From contig NZ_JAOEGB010000039.1 of the NCBI RefSeq assembly GCF_025420585.1, positions 1 through 54,335 on the forward strand: a stretch of 54,335 bases of DNA, given 5' to 3'. A program made the translations under genes and the position numbers. The stretch comes from Planotetraspora sp. A-T 1434 (GTDB lineage Bacteria; Actinomycetota; Actinomycetes; Streptosporangiales; Streptosporangiaceae). Shown one piece after another: positions 8,149-16,647 of this stretch. Within the stretch, counting starts at the first letter, position 1, and each line of letters starts with the position of its first letter. The notes under the pieces are model-generated. The model worked only from the letters and a program-made list of their open reading frames with translations, was not told where the DNA came from and did no database searches.

Positions 8149-9354
8149 ATGACCCGACCTCGCATCTCCGCGCGTATCTCCGCGATCTCCGAGTCCGCGA
8201 CGCTGGCCGTGGACGCCAAGGCCAAGGCGATGAAGGCCGCCGGTCGCCCGGTCATCGGATTCGGCGCCGGCGAGCCCGACTTCCCGACACCCGATTACAT
8301 CGTCGAGGCGGCCGTCGAGGCGTGCCGGAATCCCCGGTTCCACAAGTACACGCCGGCCGGGGGCCTGCCCGAGCTCAAGCAGGCGATCGCCGACAAGACG
8401 CTGCGCGACAGCGGGTTCCAGGTCGACGCGTCCCAGGTGCTGGTGACGAACGGCGGCAAGCAGGCCGTCTACGAGGCGTTCGCCACGCTGCTGGACCCGG
8501 GTGACGAGGTCCTGGTCATCGCTCCCTACTGGACGACCTACCCCGAGGCGATCAAGCTGGCGGGCGGCGTCCAGGTCGACGTCGTGACCGACGAGACCAC
8601 CGGCTACCTCGCTTCCGTCGAGCAGCTCGAAGAGAAGCTGACCGACCGCACCAAGGCCCTGCTGTTCGTCTCGCCCTCCAACCCGACCGGCGCGGTCTAC
8701 ACCCCCGCGCAGGTGGAGGAGATCGGCCGCTGGGCGCTGGACAAGGGCCTCTGGGTCGTCACCGACGAGATCTACGAGCACCTCGTGTACGGCGACGCCA
8801 CCTTCTCCAGCATCGCGACGGCCGTACCGGAGCTGCGGGAGCGCGTCGTCGTGCTGAACGGCGTGGCGAAGACCTACGCCATGACCGGCTGGCGGGTGGG
8901 CTGGCTCATCGGCCCGTCCGACGTCGTGAAGGCCGCGACCAACCTGCAGTCGCACGCCACGTCGAACGTGGCGAACGTGTCCCAGGCCGCCGCGCTCGCG
9001 GCCGTCTCCGGCGACCTGTCGGCCGTCGCCGAGATGCGGGCCGCCTTCGACCGCCGCCGGCAGACGATGGTGCGGATGCTCAACGACATCCCCGGCGTCC
9101 TGTGCCCGGAGCCGCTGGGCGCGTTCTACGCGTACCCGTCGATCAAGGCGCTGCTCGGCAAGGAGATCCGCGGCAGGCGTCCGCAGTCTTCCGCCGAGCT
9201 GGCCGAGCTCATCCTGGAGGAGGCCGAGGTCGCCCTCGTCCCGGGCGAGGCGTTCGGCACTCCCGGATACTTCCGCCTCTCCTACGCGCTGGGCGACGAC
9301 GACCTGGCCGAGGGCGTCAGCCGCCTGGCCAAGCTCCTCGCCGAAGCCCACTGA
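8149..9354 (+). CDS. aspC: PLP-dependent aspartate/aromatic aminotransferase
   Basis: A 401-residue fold-type I aminotransferase of the AspC/PatA group, transferring amino groups between aspartate (or related amino acids) and 2-oxo acids. Motifs are [13 protein letters not shown] near the N-terminus, [22 protein letters not shown] with the PLP-ring aspartate, and [17 protein letters not shown] with the Schiff-base lysine at about residue 241. ATG 8149 follows GGGGGGC and matches the family N-terminus ([21 protein letters not shown]); the in-frame ATG at 8101 would add an unlikely extension. It is divergent from the tRNA-Trp-secE-nusG unit, a conserved actinobacterial neighbourhood, and ends at a strong terminator. 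Exact substrate range cannot be read from the sequence. Confidence 0.93.
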   Translation: MTRPRISARISAISESATLAVDAKAKAMKAAGRPVIGFGAGEPDFPTPDYIVEAAVEACRNPRFHKYTPAGGLPELKQAIADKTLRDSGFQVDASQVLVTNGGKQAVYEAFATLLDPGDEVLVIAPYWTTYPEAIKLAGGVQVDVVTDETTGYLASVEQLEEKLTDRTKALLFVSPSNPTGAVYTPAQVEEIGRWALDKGLWVVTDEIYEHLVYGDATFSSIATAVPELRERVVVLNGVAKTYAMTGWRVGWLIGPSDVVKAATNLQSHATSNVANVSQAAALAAVSGDLSAVAEMRAAFDRRRQTMVRMLNDIPGVLCPEPLGAFYAYPSIKALLGKEIRGRRPQSSAELAELILEEAEVALVPGEAFGTPGYFRLSYALGDDDLAEGVSRLAKLLAEAH

Positions 9355-9400
9355 TCACGCGCCCGTGAGCCAAGGCTTCCAATGCCTGCTGATCACGTCC

Positions 9401-9432
9401 GAAGGCCCGGGCCACCACTGGCCCGGGCCTTC
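9401..9432. terminator. Terminator between aspC and the DUF4143 ATPase
   Basis: A perfect 14-bp stem GAAGGCCCGGGCCA, loop CCAC, TGGCCCGGGCCTTC. It lies between two converging genes and probably serves both. Confidence 0.85.
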
Positions 9433-9462
9433 GCGTGTCCGTACGGCTCCGGGCCCGCCGCG

Positions 9463-10704
9463 TCAGCCCCACATCACGCAGATCGGCGCGGCGATGATCC
9501 TCTCTCCGAGCTCGTAGAGCCGCGAGCCGGTGTGGAGGACCACTCCGGCCACGAACCGATCGCCCAGCTCGTCCCGCAGCCACGCCAGGTGCTTGGCGGC
9601 ATCCATCCGAGGAGCGGCGCCCGCTTTGACCTCGATGGCGATGACCCGTCCCATGCCGAGCTCGAGAACGATGTCGACCTCGTGCCGCCCTTGGTCCTGC
9701 CGTAGGTGATAGATCCGCGGCTTGCTACGACATGTCGGCACTTCGGCACGGAGCTGCTGGGCCACGAAAGTGTCGATCACGCGGCCGAGCAGATCACTGT
9801 CACGCACGACGGCCTCGGGACCGGCTCTAAGTAGCGCGGCCACCAGCGCGGGGTCCACGACGTACCGCTTCGGCGACCGGACAAGGCGCTTCAGGCGATT
9901 ACTGAACCAGGCTGGGATCTTGTCCACGAGCAGCAGGTCCCGGAGAAGCCTCTCGTAGGCCTCACCCGTCCGCGCGTTGACAGCGGCGGATTCGTAGAGC
10001 GTCTTGTCGGTCACCACGCCGGCCGTGTTCAGCGCCATCGCCTCGAAATACGCCCTGAGCCGGACGGGGTCACGCCGCCCGTCCAGGCTCTCGATATCGC
10101 GAGTGAGCGTCTGCTCGATATAGCTGGCCAGCCACCGCTCCCGTACGACAGGTTCCATGTGGTGCGCCTGCGGAAAGCCGCTCTGGAGGGCCAGATCGAT
10201 ATAGCCGCCCAGGTCGGGCGGCGCCGGCGGCACCACGAGGTCGGTTATGCGACCCTCCGCCAGAAGATCCGCGAACGGCGGGCGCGCGGTGTTCCTGTGG
10301 ATCTCCTTGACCGCCAGGCCGGACATGTCAACGCGGACCACTCGTCCCGTGCCGGGCCACGTCCGGCCGCCGGAATCGGACCATACGGAGCCGGTGAGAA
10401 TGAACCGCCCCGGGCTGTAGTCAGCGTCCACGGCCCTCTTCACAGCGCCCAGAACTTCGGGGACGACCTGCCACTCATCGAGAAGCACCGGCTCGCGCAG
10501 CCGCCGGAGGGCCGCGTCCGGATCCGCGGCGAAAGCGGCCGTCTCCTGTTCCCGGTCGAGCCGCACGACGGTCTTGACGTGCCGAGCGGCCGTCGTGGTC
10601 TTCCCCGTGGCGCGCGGCCCCACCAACATGATCGCCGGGAGGGCCGCGAACGTCTCCTCGATCAGCGGATCCACCAGCCGGGGGATGTAGGGATCATGGC
10701 CCAC
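9463..10704 (-). CDS. AAA-type ATPase with DUF4143 domain
   Basis: A protein of about 413 residues in the ATP-binding AAA_14/DUF4143 family. It has Walker A GPRATGKTT, a Walker B-like PVLLDEWQVVPEVLGAVK, a sensor-like RFILTGSVW, and a C-terminal DUF4143 region with a nuclease-like VDIVLELGMGRVIAIEVKAG segment. Such proteins are common, scattered accessory genes whose role is unknown. The start is uncertain: GTG 10704 gives MGHDPYIPRLVDPLIEE, matching the family N-terminus, but no good ribosome-binding site is seen. Earlier starts would run into the neighbouring gene. Just upstream are two direct copies of AAGATGACCCAG. Confidence 0.82.
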   Translation of the reverse strand: MGHDPYIPRLVDPLIEETFAALPAIMLVGPRATGKTTTAARHVKTVVRLDREQETAAFAADPDAALRRLREPVLLDEWQVVPEVLGAVKRAVDADYSPGRFILTGSVWSDSGGRTWPGTGRVVRVDMSGLAVKEIHRNTARPPFADLLAEGRITDLVVPPAPPDLGGYIDLALQSGFPQAHHMEPVVRERWLASYIEQTLTRDIESLDGRRDPVRLRAYFEAMALNTAGVVTDKTLYESAAVNARTGEAYERLLRDLLLVDKIPAWFSNRLKRLVRSPKRYVVDPALVAALLRAGPEAVVRDSDLLGRVIDTFVAQQLRAEVPTCRSKPRIYHLRQDQGRHEVDIVLELGMGRVIAIEVKAGAAPRMDAAKHLAWLRDELGDRFVAGVVLHTGSRLYELGERIIAAPICVMWG

Positions 10705-10719
10705 GACCAGCACATTACC

Positions 10720-10754
10720 AAGATGACCCAGGGTCGAGTACAAAGATGACCCAG
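10720..10754. repeat. Direct 12-bp repeats upstream of the DUF4143 ATPase
   Basis: AAGATGACCCAG occurs at 10720-10731 and again at 10743-10754, a period of 23 bases, or about two helical turns. It covers the region where the ATPase promoter should lie and begins 15 bases upstream of the chosen start. It could be an operator for a dimeric regulator, or autoregulatory. No regulator gene is adjacent. Confidence 0.45.
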
Positions 10755-10771
10755 ACCCGCGGTGCGTACGG

Positions 10772-11872
10772 CTAACCCGGGTGGATGCTCTGGACGCTCC
10801 AGTCATGGCCCAGAGCGGTCTTCTCGTGCTTTCGGTCCAGTCGCAGCGGCGTGAACTCGACCCCGTCCACGGACTGGCTGTACCTCTGCGGGACCGGCCG
10901 GATGCCCTCCGCGATCCGCGTCATCTCGCCGGCGAGTGGGGTGGACGCCCAGATCCGCACGCCGAGACCGGGTCTGATCAGCCACATGAGCACCCGTCCC
11001 TCATCCCTGTTCGGGTCGTCTGCGACGATCTTGCCTTCATAGGCGGGGAGTCCTCGCACGGAAGCGGGACGCAGGTCCAAGGCCATGTCCTTCGCCGGCC
11101 AGGAGACCTGGCGCAGCGTCGTGAAATTCTTCGCCCGGAGCTCATGGACGAACTCCACCCTGACCCTTCGGCCGCCTTCCCCCGTCCATACCCGGCTGAG
11201 ACCGTCGGGGCCCAGTTCTGTCTTTCCCGACGCGTCACGGAGGCCGTCCGGAATGTAGGTCACGCGCATCCCGTCGAACTCCGGGTCCCACGGCACACGC
11301 AGGCCCATCGCGACGCGTTCGAGATCCGCGCCGGCCGGGCCCGAGGTCGTCACCCGCAGGATCAGGCCGTCGTATTCGATCCACATCAGGTCGTCATGCC
11401 GGGGCGACATTAGGCCGCTGGACCCCCGGCGGAGCCAGAGCCTGCCCTCCTTGAGATAGCCCCACGCCTGCAGCTCCGTCCAGTCCGCCGGCGATTGGTC
11501 CGGGCGGTACACCGTCACCTTGATGGAACTGTCGCCCCGCGCCCATCGGATGGCTTTGCCGCGCAGGCGGCCATCGACGACGTCGAGATTTTCGGGCTCC
11601 CCGAGCCCGGAGGGCAGGTCTCGCACCTCGATGCCGTCCACCACGGCACCGACCGTCGCCGACACGACCTGCCGCCGCTCCTGGATCGCGCGATAGGCCG
11701 GTACGGCTCCCGCCCCCAGGATGACGGCGACGACCGCGGCGGCCAGGCTCACGCGGGTCGACCTGCGGCGGCGCGAGAGCCGTACGACACGGTCGACCAG
11801 GTCAGGAGCCGCCCGCAGGCCGTCGGTCTCCTCGGACATCGCCCGGCGCAGCTCGGTCTCAAGATCCGACAT
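10772..11872 (-). CDS. Single-pass membrane partner of the SigE-family sigma factor
   Basis: A 366-residue protein with a cytoplasmic N-terminus (about 1-40), one membrane segment (about 41-60, SLAAAVVAVILGAGAVPAY) and a large extracellular domain of unrecognised fold. Its start overlaps the sigma-factor stop by 14 bases, so it is very probably the co-expressed sensor or anti-sigma partner. There is no zinc-binding HxxxCxxC anti-sigma motif. The short N-terminal stretch (LETELRRAMSEETDGLRAAPDL) resembles the N-termini of SigE-family companion proteins. The function is inferred from context alone. Confidence 0.7.
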   Translation of the reverse strand: MSDLETELRRAMSEETDGLRAAPDLVDRVVRLSRRRRSTRVSLAAAVVAVILGAGAVPAYRAIQERRQVVSATVGAVVDGIEVRDLPSGLGEPENLDVVDGRLRGKAIRWARGDSSIKVTVYRPDQSPADWTELQAWGYLKEGRLWLRRGSSGLMSPRHDDLMWIEYDGLILRVTTSGPAGADLERVAMGLRVPWDPEFDGMRVTYIPDGLRDASGKTELGPDGLSRVWTGEGGRRVRVEFVHELRAKNFTTLRQVSWPAKDMALDLRPASVRGLPAYEGKIVADDPNRDEGRVLMWLIRPGLGVRIWASTPLAGEMTRIAEGIRPVPQRYSQSVDGVEFTPLRLDRKHEKTALGHDWSVQSIHPG

Positions 11873-12359
11873 TGCTGATCATCTCCTCGCCGAGCAGCGC
11901 GCGAAGCCGTACGAGCGCCTTGGACGCCTGGCTTTTCACCGTGCCGACCGAGCACCCGAGCACCTTGGCGGTCTGGGCCTCGGTCAGGTCCTCCCAGTAC
12001 CGCAGCACCACCACGGCACGCTGGCGCGGCGGCAGCGCGCGCAGGCCGTTCATGAGCACCTGCCGCAACTCGACGTCGGCCCCCGCGGTCGGCGTCTCAG
12101 GCGGCGAGTGTGTCGGGATGACGCGGAGCAGCGAACGGCGCCGCGCCCGGCTGATCGCGAGGTTGACGATGATCCGCCGGACGTAGGGCTCCGGGTCGGC
12201 GTCGGCGCGCAACCTGTGCCAGCTCCGGCAGGCCCGTTCGAGCGCGCTCTGCAGCACGTCCTCGGCCTCGCCCGTCGAGCCGCAGGTCAGATATGCGGTG
12301 CGCAGCAGGCTCGTGCCCCGGGCCGCGACGAACTCGGCGAACCCGTCCGGGGGGCTCAC
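11859..12359 (-). CDS. RNA polymerase sigma factor, SigE (ECF) family
   Basis: A 166-residue ECF-type sigma factor. Region 2 spans about residues 10-70 (LLRTAYLTCGSTGEAEDVLQ, then YVRRIIVNLAISRARRR), and region 4 about 105-155 (LPPRQRAVVVLRYWEDLTEA, then VGTVKSQASKALVRLR). It belongs to the SigE-like family of Streptomyces-type actinobacteria rather than classical zinc-anti-sigma ECF groups. The start at 12359 is preceded by a CAACC-N16-CGT promoter also found before the second sigma gene, suggesting autoregulation. It is the first gene of a two-gene operon with the membrane partner. Confidence 0.9.
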   Translation of the reverse strand: MSPPDGFAEFVAARGTSLLRTAYLTCGSTGEAEDVLQSALERACRSWHRLRADADPEPYVRRIIVNLAISRARRRSLLRVIPTHSPPETPTAGADVELRQVLMNGLRALPPRQRAVVVLRYWEDLTEAQTAKVLGCSVGTVKSQASKALVRLRALLGEEMISNVGS

Positions 12360-12389
12360 GCGCTCCCATCCAATGTCATGCCCTCACGT

Positions 12390-12413
12390 ACGCCTGAGGC
12401 GGGCGGATGGTTG
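12390..12413 (-). promoter_or_regulatory. ECF-type promoter of the first SigE-family gene
   Basis: On the minus strand CAACC (12413-12409), 16 bases, then CGT (12392-12390). AAC/CGT boxes separated by about 16 bases are the pattern known for ECF-dependent promoters. The predicted transcript start is about 25 bases before the sigma-factor start codon. The same element with identical spacing precedes the second sigma gene. Confidence 0.6.
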
Positions 12414-12504
12414 CCCGCGACATCTCCGGAAGACGCGTGCCGAGCCCGGCACGCCCGTGCGGTCAAGCACAGCCGCGCCAGGCTCGGGCGTCACGCTCAG
12501 GAGG

Positions 12505-13467
12505 TCACCGGGTGGGAGCGACCCCTTCGGCGATCTTCTTGAGCTCGCGGCCGGCCGCGTCCTTGCCGATCTTCTTGGCGTAGTCGGGGCTGATCGCCAC
12601 CTCGACCGCCAGGCCCGTGCGCTCGGTCCACACGATCGTCAGCGTGCCGCCCTCGGTGATCTTGTCGGGCGCCTCGCCGAGGGGGACCAGGTAGGCCGTC
12701 TTGCCGCCCACCTTGATGGCCTCGGCGCCCTGGCCGCGGTAGCCCTTCATCCGGTCGGCGAGCCGGTCCGCGGCGTCACCCTTGTAGACGATCATCTGGA
12801 CGCTGTACATGCCGGGCTCGAGGCCCGGCTCGACCCACGTCGTCGTGTAGCTCGTCTTGCCGAACCCGTCCTTGCCCGACCACTTGCCCCATTCGAGGCC
12901 GTCGGGCAGGTAGCCGACGTGGATGCCGCCGAAGTCGCGCCCGTCGCCCAGGTCGCCGAGATCCTGCGGCAGCGGGTCGGCGGAGGGAGTAGCCGACGGG
13001 CTCGCCTCAGGACTGTCCGACTCCACGATGGTGACGGTTATGACCGACCCGGCCGGGGCCTCGGTGCCCGCGGCCGGCTCCTGCGCGGTCACGACCCTGA
13101 GTCCCTGACCTTCGGTGAGGGCCTCCTTGAACTCCACCGTGAACCCGGCGTCCTCCAGGATGGTCCGTACGCTCGTCGCATCGGTCCCGATGACGTCGGG
13201 GACCACGACCCCGGAAACGGCGGCGGTGTCGGCCGAGCCGTCCCCTGCTCCCGCTGCCGTTTGCCCGTGTCCCGCCGCAGGCGCGTGGCTCAGATACACC
13301 GGTACGGCTCCCGCCACGGCCACCGTCAGCAGGGCCGCGCCCGCCGTACGAAACCGGACGACGTTGCGGCGGCTCCGCCGCCTCACGGCCTGCCCCATCG
13401 ACGGCGACGCGTAGACGCCGGCGACCTGGGACGCCATCGCGTCCTTCAGCGCCTCTTCGACCTTCAT
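12505..13467 (-). CDS. Membrane partner of a sigma factor, with extracellular PASTA domain
   Basis: A 320-residue protein with a short cytoplasmic N-terminus, one membrane segment (about 40-60, AGAALLTVAVAGAVPVYLS), an extracellular PASTA domain (about 87-150; VVVPDVIGTDATSVRTILED, then AGTEAPAGSVITVTIV), a Ser/Pro linker and a C-terminal domain with NTF2- or ZapA-like uncertain fold. PASTA domains in PknB-type kinases and penicillin-binding proteins bind muropeptides or beta-lactams. It overlaps the upstream sigma gene by ATGA, so it is probably the sensor or anti-sigma partner. The combination suggests a sigma factor that responds to cell-wall fragments; that is inference. Confidence 0.8.
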   Translation of the reverse strand: MKVEEALKDAMASQVAGVYASPSMGQAVRRRSRRNVVRFRTAGAALLTVAVAGAVPVYLSHAPAAGHGQTAAGAGDGSADTAAVSGVVVPDVIGTDATSVRTILEDAGFTVEFKEALTEGQGLRVVTAQEPAAGTEAPAGSVITVTIVESDSPEASPSATPSADPLPQDLGDLGDGRDFGGIHVGYLPDGLEWGKWSGKDGFGKTSYTTTWVEPGLEPGMYSVQMIVYKGDAADRLADRMKGYRGQGAEAIKVGGKTAYLVPLGEAPDKITEGGTLTIVWTERTGLAVEVAISPDYAKKIGKDAAGRELKKIAEGVAPTR

Positions 13468-13964
13468 GCGGACGCCCCTTCCAGATTTCCCATGCGTGCG
13501 CGGACTCTCGCCAGGCCACGGGCGGCCTGGCTCTTGACGGTTCCGACCGAGCAGCCCAGCAAGGCCGCCGTCTCGGCCTCGGACAGGTCCTCCCAGTAGC
13601 GGAGGACGAGGACGGCCCGCATCCGGGCCGGGAGTTTCCTGAGCTCCGCGAGCAGGGCGTCCCGCAGGCCCAGATCGGGCGACTCCACAGGCGTGTCAGG
13701 CGGATGGGCGAAGGTGATCTCCTGGATGACCTTCTTCCTCCGGGACCGGCTGATCGCGCCGTTCACGACGACGCGGCGGGCGTACGCCTCGGGGTTGTCG
13801 TGCCGGATGCGCGGCCAGTGCCGGTAGACCTTCTCCAGGGCGCTCTGCACCATGTCCTCGGCGTCGATCGTGGAGGCTCCGCAGACCAGGATCGCGGTGC
13901 GGAGCAGAGCGGTGCTGCGCGCGGCCAGGAACTCATCGAAGGCCGCCTCGTCTTCTTCCGTCAT
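13464..13964 (-). CDS. RNA polymerase sigma factor, SigE (ECF) family
   Basis: A 166-residue paralogue of the sigma factor at 11859-12359. Region 2 is AAFDEFLAARSTALLRTAIL to YARRVVVNGAISRSRRKK; region 4 is RMRAVLVLRYWEDLSEAETA followed by GCSVGTVKSQAARGLARVR. ATG 13964 is preceded by GGGGAGCCC; the longer frame to 14051 covers the promoter and is rejected. It forms a four-base-overlapping operon with the PASTA membrane protein. Confidence 0.9.
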   Translation of the reverse strand: MTEEDEAAFDEFLAARSTALLRTAILVCGASTIDAEDMVQSALEKVYRHWPRIRHDNPEAYARRVVVNGAISRSRRKKVIQEITFAHPPDTPVESPDLGLRDALLAELRKLPARMRAVLVLRYWEDLSEAETAALLGCSVGTVKSQAARGLARVRARMGNLEGASA

Positions 13965-13988
13965 GGGCTCCCCTTTCGCCCGTCCACA

Positions 13989-14012
13989 ACGCGTAAGGCG
14001 GGCGCGAGGTTG
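13989..14012 (-). promoter_or_regulatory. ECF-type promoter of the second SigE-family gene
   Basis: On the minus strand CAACC (14012-14008), 16 bases, then CGT (13991-13989). The flanking CGCCCGCCT is also shared with the promoter at 12390-12413. The predicted transcript start is about 18 bases before the ATG. The match to the paralogue supports autoregulation or cross-regulation. It lies only about 25 bases from the start of the divergent adenosine deaminase-like gene. Confidence 0.6.
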
Positions 14013-14038
14013 ACAGGCGGATACGGCAGGATATGGAG

Positions 14039-15067
14039 ATGCCGCGCCCACTCGACAAGCTCCCCAAGGCTCATCTGCACCTGCACTTCACCGGCTCGAT
14101 GCGGCACTCCACGCTCATCGAGCTCGCGCGGGAGCACGGCGTCCACCTGCCCGACGCTCTGGTGCAGGACTGGCCGCCCCAGCTCCACGCGACCGACGAG
14201 CGCGGCTGGTTCCGGTTCCAGCGGCTGTACGACATCGCGAGGTCCGTGCTGAAGCGGCCCGCCGACGTCTACCGGCTGCTGCGGGAGGCCGCCGAGGACG
14301 AGGCCCGCGAGGGCTCCCGGTGGTTGGAGATCCAGGTGGACCCGTCGGGGTACGCCCAGCGGTTCGGCGGGCTCACCGCGACGCTGGAGCTCGTCCTCGA
14401 CGCCACGGAGCAGGCGGCCAAAGCCGCGAATATCGGCATAGCTGTGATCGTGGCCGCCAACCGCACACGGCACCCCCTCGACGCCCGGACCCTCGCCCGC
14501 CTGGCCGCGCAGTACACCGGGAAGGGCGTCGTCGGCTTCGGCCTGTCCAACGACGAACGGCGCGGACGTGCCCGCGACTTCGACGGCGCCTTCCGGATCG
14601 CCAAGCGCGCCGGCCTGCTCGCCGTGCCGCACGGGGGCGAGCTGCTCGGCGCGGCCAGCGTGGCGGAGTGCGTCGACGACCTGGAGGCCGACCGCGTCGG
14701 CCACGGCGTCCGCGCCGCCGAGTCGCCCCGCCTCATGGAACGGCTCGCCGACCGGCAGATCGCCTGCGAGGTGTGCCCGCTGTCCAACGTCGGCCTCGGC
14801 GTCGCCGAGCGGCCCGAGGACGTGCCGTTGCGGAAGCTGTTCGAGGCGGGCGTCCCGATCGCGCTCGGCGCCGACGACCCGCTGCTGTTCGGGGCGCGGC
14901 TGCTGCCGCAGTATGAGCTCGCCAGGCAGGTGTACGGCTTTCGCGACGCGGAGATCGCCGAGCTGGCCCGCCAGTCGATCCGGTCGTCGGCCGCCCCCGA
15001 TCCCATCAAGAAGGAGCTCCTGGGCGAGATCGACGGCTGGCTCACCGCACCGGAGCTCACCGGCTGA
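14039..15067 (+). CDS. Adenosine deaminase-family amidohydrolase
   Basis: A 342-residue metal-dependent hydrolase of the adenosine/adenine/AMP deaminase family. Metal-binding HLHLHFTGSM is near the N-terminus, HGGE replaces the usual HAGE around residue 200, DRVGHGVRA follows, then CPLSNVGLG, and ALGADDP ends the active site. It probably deaminates adenosine or a related purine for salvage, but the HGGE variant leaves the substrate open. ATG 14039 has AGGATATGG upstream at good spacing; ATG 14033 is an alternative. It is divergent from the PASTA-sigma operon, with the two promoters close together. Confidence 0.85.
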   Translation: MPRPLDKLPKAHLHLHFTGSMRHSTLIELAREHGVHLPDALVQDWPPQLHATDERGWFRFQRLYDIARSVLKRPADVYRLLREAAEDEAREGSRWLEIQVDPSGYAQRFGGLTATLELVLDATEQAAKAANIGIAVIVAANRTRHPLDARTLARLAAQYTGKGVVGFGLSNDERRGRARDFDGAFRIAKRAGLLAVPHGGELLGAASVAECVDDLEADRVGHGVRAAESPRLMERLADRQIACEVCPLSNVGLGVAERPEDVPLRKLFEAGVPIALGADDPLLFGARLLPQYELARQVYGFRDAEIAELARQSIRSSAAPDPIKKELLGEIDGWLTAPELTG

Positions 15068-15114
15068 GGGCCGCCCCCGCTCGCCCGATCGGCCAATGAC
15101 CCGGCGATGGGGTT

Positions 15115-15993
15115 TCACCGCGCCGAGGCGGCGATGCGGAGCGCCTGATCCCGGCTGGGGCCTTCGAGGCGCAGCCCCACGGCTCCCCGCTGCCAGATCA
15201 GCGTGGGAGCGGCGACCCGCTCCTCGCGAGGCGCGCCACCGTGCCGGGGCACGTAGGACAGGCGGTGCGGCTGCTGCACCCACCAGGCCCGCAGGCGTGG
15301 GATCTCCTCCGGCCAGGGCTCCCCGAGATCCTTGCGGAAGACCACGCCGAGCGTCCCGTCGAACTCGTCGAGCCGGGCACCGGGCCAGAAGAGGGAAACC
15401 ACGCGACCGCCGTCGGCCACCCGGACGTCGGCGGGATCGCCGAGCGCGAACGGCACCACGATCGGGAACGCGACGGCGCGCCGTGCCTCGTCCAGCGTGA
15501 CCCGCCGCTCTCCCGGCAGAGGGCTCGGCACACCGGCTGGCAGAGGTCCGGGCGCGCCGACGCCGATCTCTACTCCGGCGAATCTGAGGACCGATGCGAC
15601 CGCGGCCCGTCCCTGCGGGGTGGCTCCGATCAGGACGGCCAGAAAGACCGCCAACGCGGCGGCCACCTTCCGCCGCGAGAGCCGTACCCGACGAGACCGC
15701 CCGTCGCGCCGCGGCGAACCGAGCGGCCGTGCCTGCCCCGCCCGCGAACCCGATCCGTCGCGCCCTGGCCGGCCGAACCGCCTTCCCGGCCGCGCTGGGC
15801 TCTCCGTGTGTGCCGGGCCTTCGAGGCGGGCTCGGACGGCGCGGGCGACGCCGGAGGGAGGAGGCGCGGGGCTGTGCAACGTGTCGCCGAGCGCCCGCAG
15901 CTCCGCCTCCAGATCCCCGAACCCGTCACCGGGGCGACCGGTTCCGGAGTGGGCCTGGAAGTCGTCGCCGGGGTGGTCATCGGAGGAGCTCAC
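15115..15993 (-). CDS. Membrane partner of an ECF sigma factor
   Basis: A 292-residue protein with a long charged cytoplasmic region (about 1-105, Arg/Gly/Pro-rich), one membrane segment (about 108-126, VAAALAVFLAVLIGATPQG) and an extracellular domain with LPAGVPSPLPGERRVTLDEA that resembles DUF4367-type domains in sigma-factor operons. Its start overlaps the sigma-factor stop by 17 bases. No HxxxCxxC zinc motif is visible. It is probably an anti-sigma factor or envelope sensor by context. It converges with the adenosine deaminase-like gene. Confidence 0.68.
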   Translation of the reverse strand: MSSSDDHPGDDFQAHSGTGRPGDGFGDLEAELRALGDTLHSPAPPPSGVARAVRARLEGPAHTESPARPGRRFGRPGRDGSGSRAGQARPLGSPRRDGRSRRVRLSRRKVAAALAVFLAVLIGATPQGRAAVASVLRFAGVEIGVGAPGPLPAGVPSPLPGERRVTLDEARRAVAFPIVVPFALGDPADVRVADGGRVVSLFWPGARLDEFDGTLGVVFRKDLGEPWPEEIPRLRAWWVQQPHRLSYVPRHGGAPREERVAAPTLIWQRGAVGLRLEGPSRDQALRIAASAR

Positions 15994-16522
15994 GGCCCAC
16001 CTCCTCTCGCAGGCGCCTGAGGCCGCGGAACGTCCGCGACTTCACCGTGCCAAGCCGTACCCCGAGGACCTCCGCGGTCTCCGCCTCGGACAACTGCAGG
16101 AAGTACCGGCAGACCACCGCCTCGCGTTCCCGGTCCGGGAGCCCGCGGACGGCCTCGAGCAGACGGGACCTTCCATCCGCGGCGACGGCGACGCCCTCCG
16201 GGTCCTCGGGTTCGTACGGCTCCCGCTCCAGGCCGAGCCGCATCGCCAGATCGGCCCGGCGGCCACGCGACCGGGTGAGATTGTGCGTCTCGTTGGCGAC
16301 GATCCGCAGCAGCCAGGGTTTGAAAGCCGACTCGCGGCGGAAGCTTCCCAGATGGCGGAAGGCTTTGACGAAGGCCTCCTGGACCACGTCCTGGGCCTCT
16401 TCACCCGCGCCGAGCAGGCCGGCCGTACGATGCGCGACCGCGCTGTAGCGGGTGACCAGCACCTCGTAGGCGTCAAGGTCACCGGCCAGGGACCGCGTTA
16501 TGGCCTCGTCGTCGTCCATCAC
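15977..16522 (-). CDS. RNA polymerase ECF sigma factor
   Basis: A 181-residue sigma-70 family protein of the ECF type. Region 2 has GAGEEAQDVVQEAFVKAFRH and FKPWLLRIVANETHNLTRSR; region 4 has LPDREREAVVCRYFLQLSEA and LGVRLGTVKSRTFRGLRRLR. It differs from the two SigE-family paralogues nearby, so the cluster is not one simple tandem duplication. The start is GTG 16522 or ATG 16519; CCAGGTGATGGAC is directly repeated just upstream, which makes the start ambiguous. An inverted repeat GGACGG/CCGTCC lies at 16556-16573. Confidence 0.9.
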   Translation of the reverse strand: MMDDDEAITRSLAGDLDAYEVLVTRYSAVAHRTAGLLGAGEEAQDVVQEAFVKAFRHLGSFRRESAFKPWLLRIVANETHNLTRSRGRRADLAMRLGLEREPYEPEDPEGVAVAADGRSRLLEAVRGLPDREREAVVCRYFLQLSEAETAEVLGVRLGTVKSRTFRGLRRLREEVGRELLR

Positions 16523-16647
16523 CTGGGTCCATCACCTGGAGGTGAAGCCTAGGAGTGGACGGGCATGCCGTCCAGAGAACGGAGCACCCGCCGGCAGGGT
16601 GGGCACTAGACTCTCCAAGACCGTCAGCGCGCGTAAACGAGGATCGT

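Noticed and set aside
10772-16522. Zinc-binding anti-sigma (ZAS) proteins
   Set aside because: None of the three partners contains the HxxxCxxC motif.
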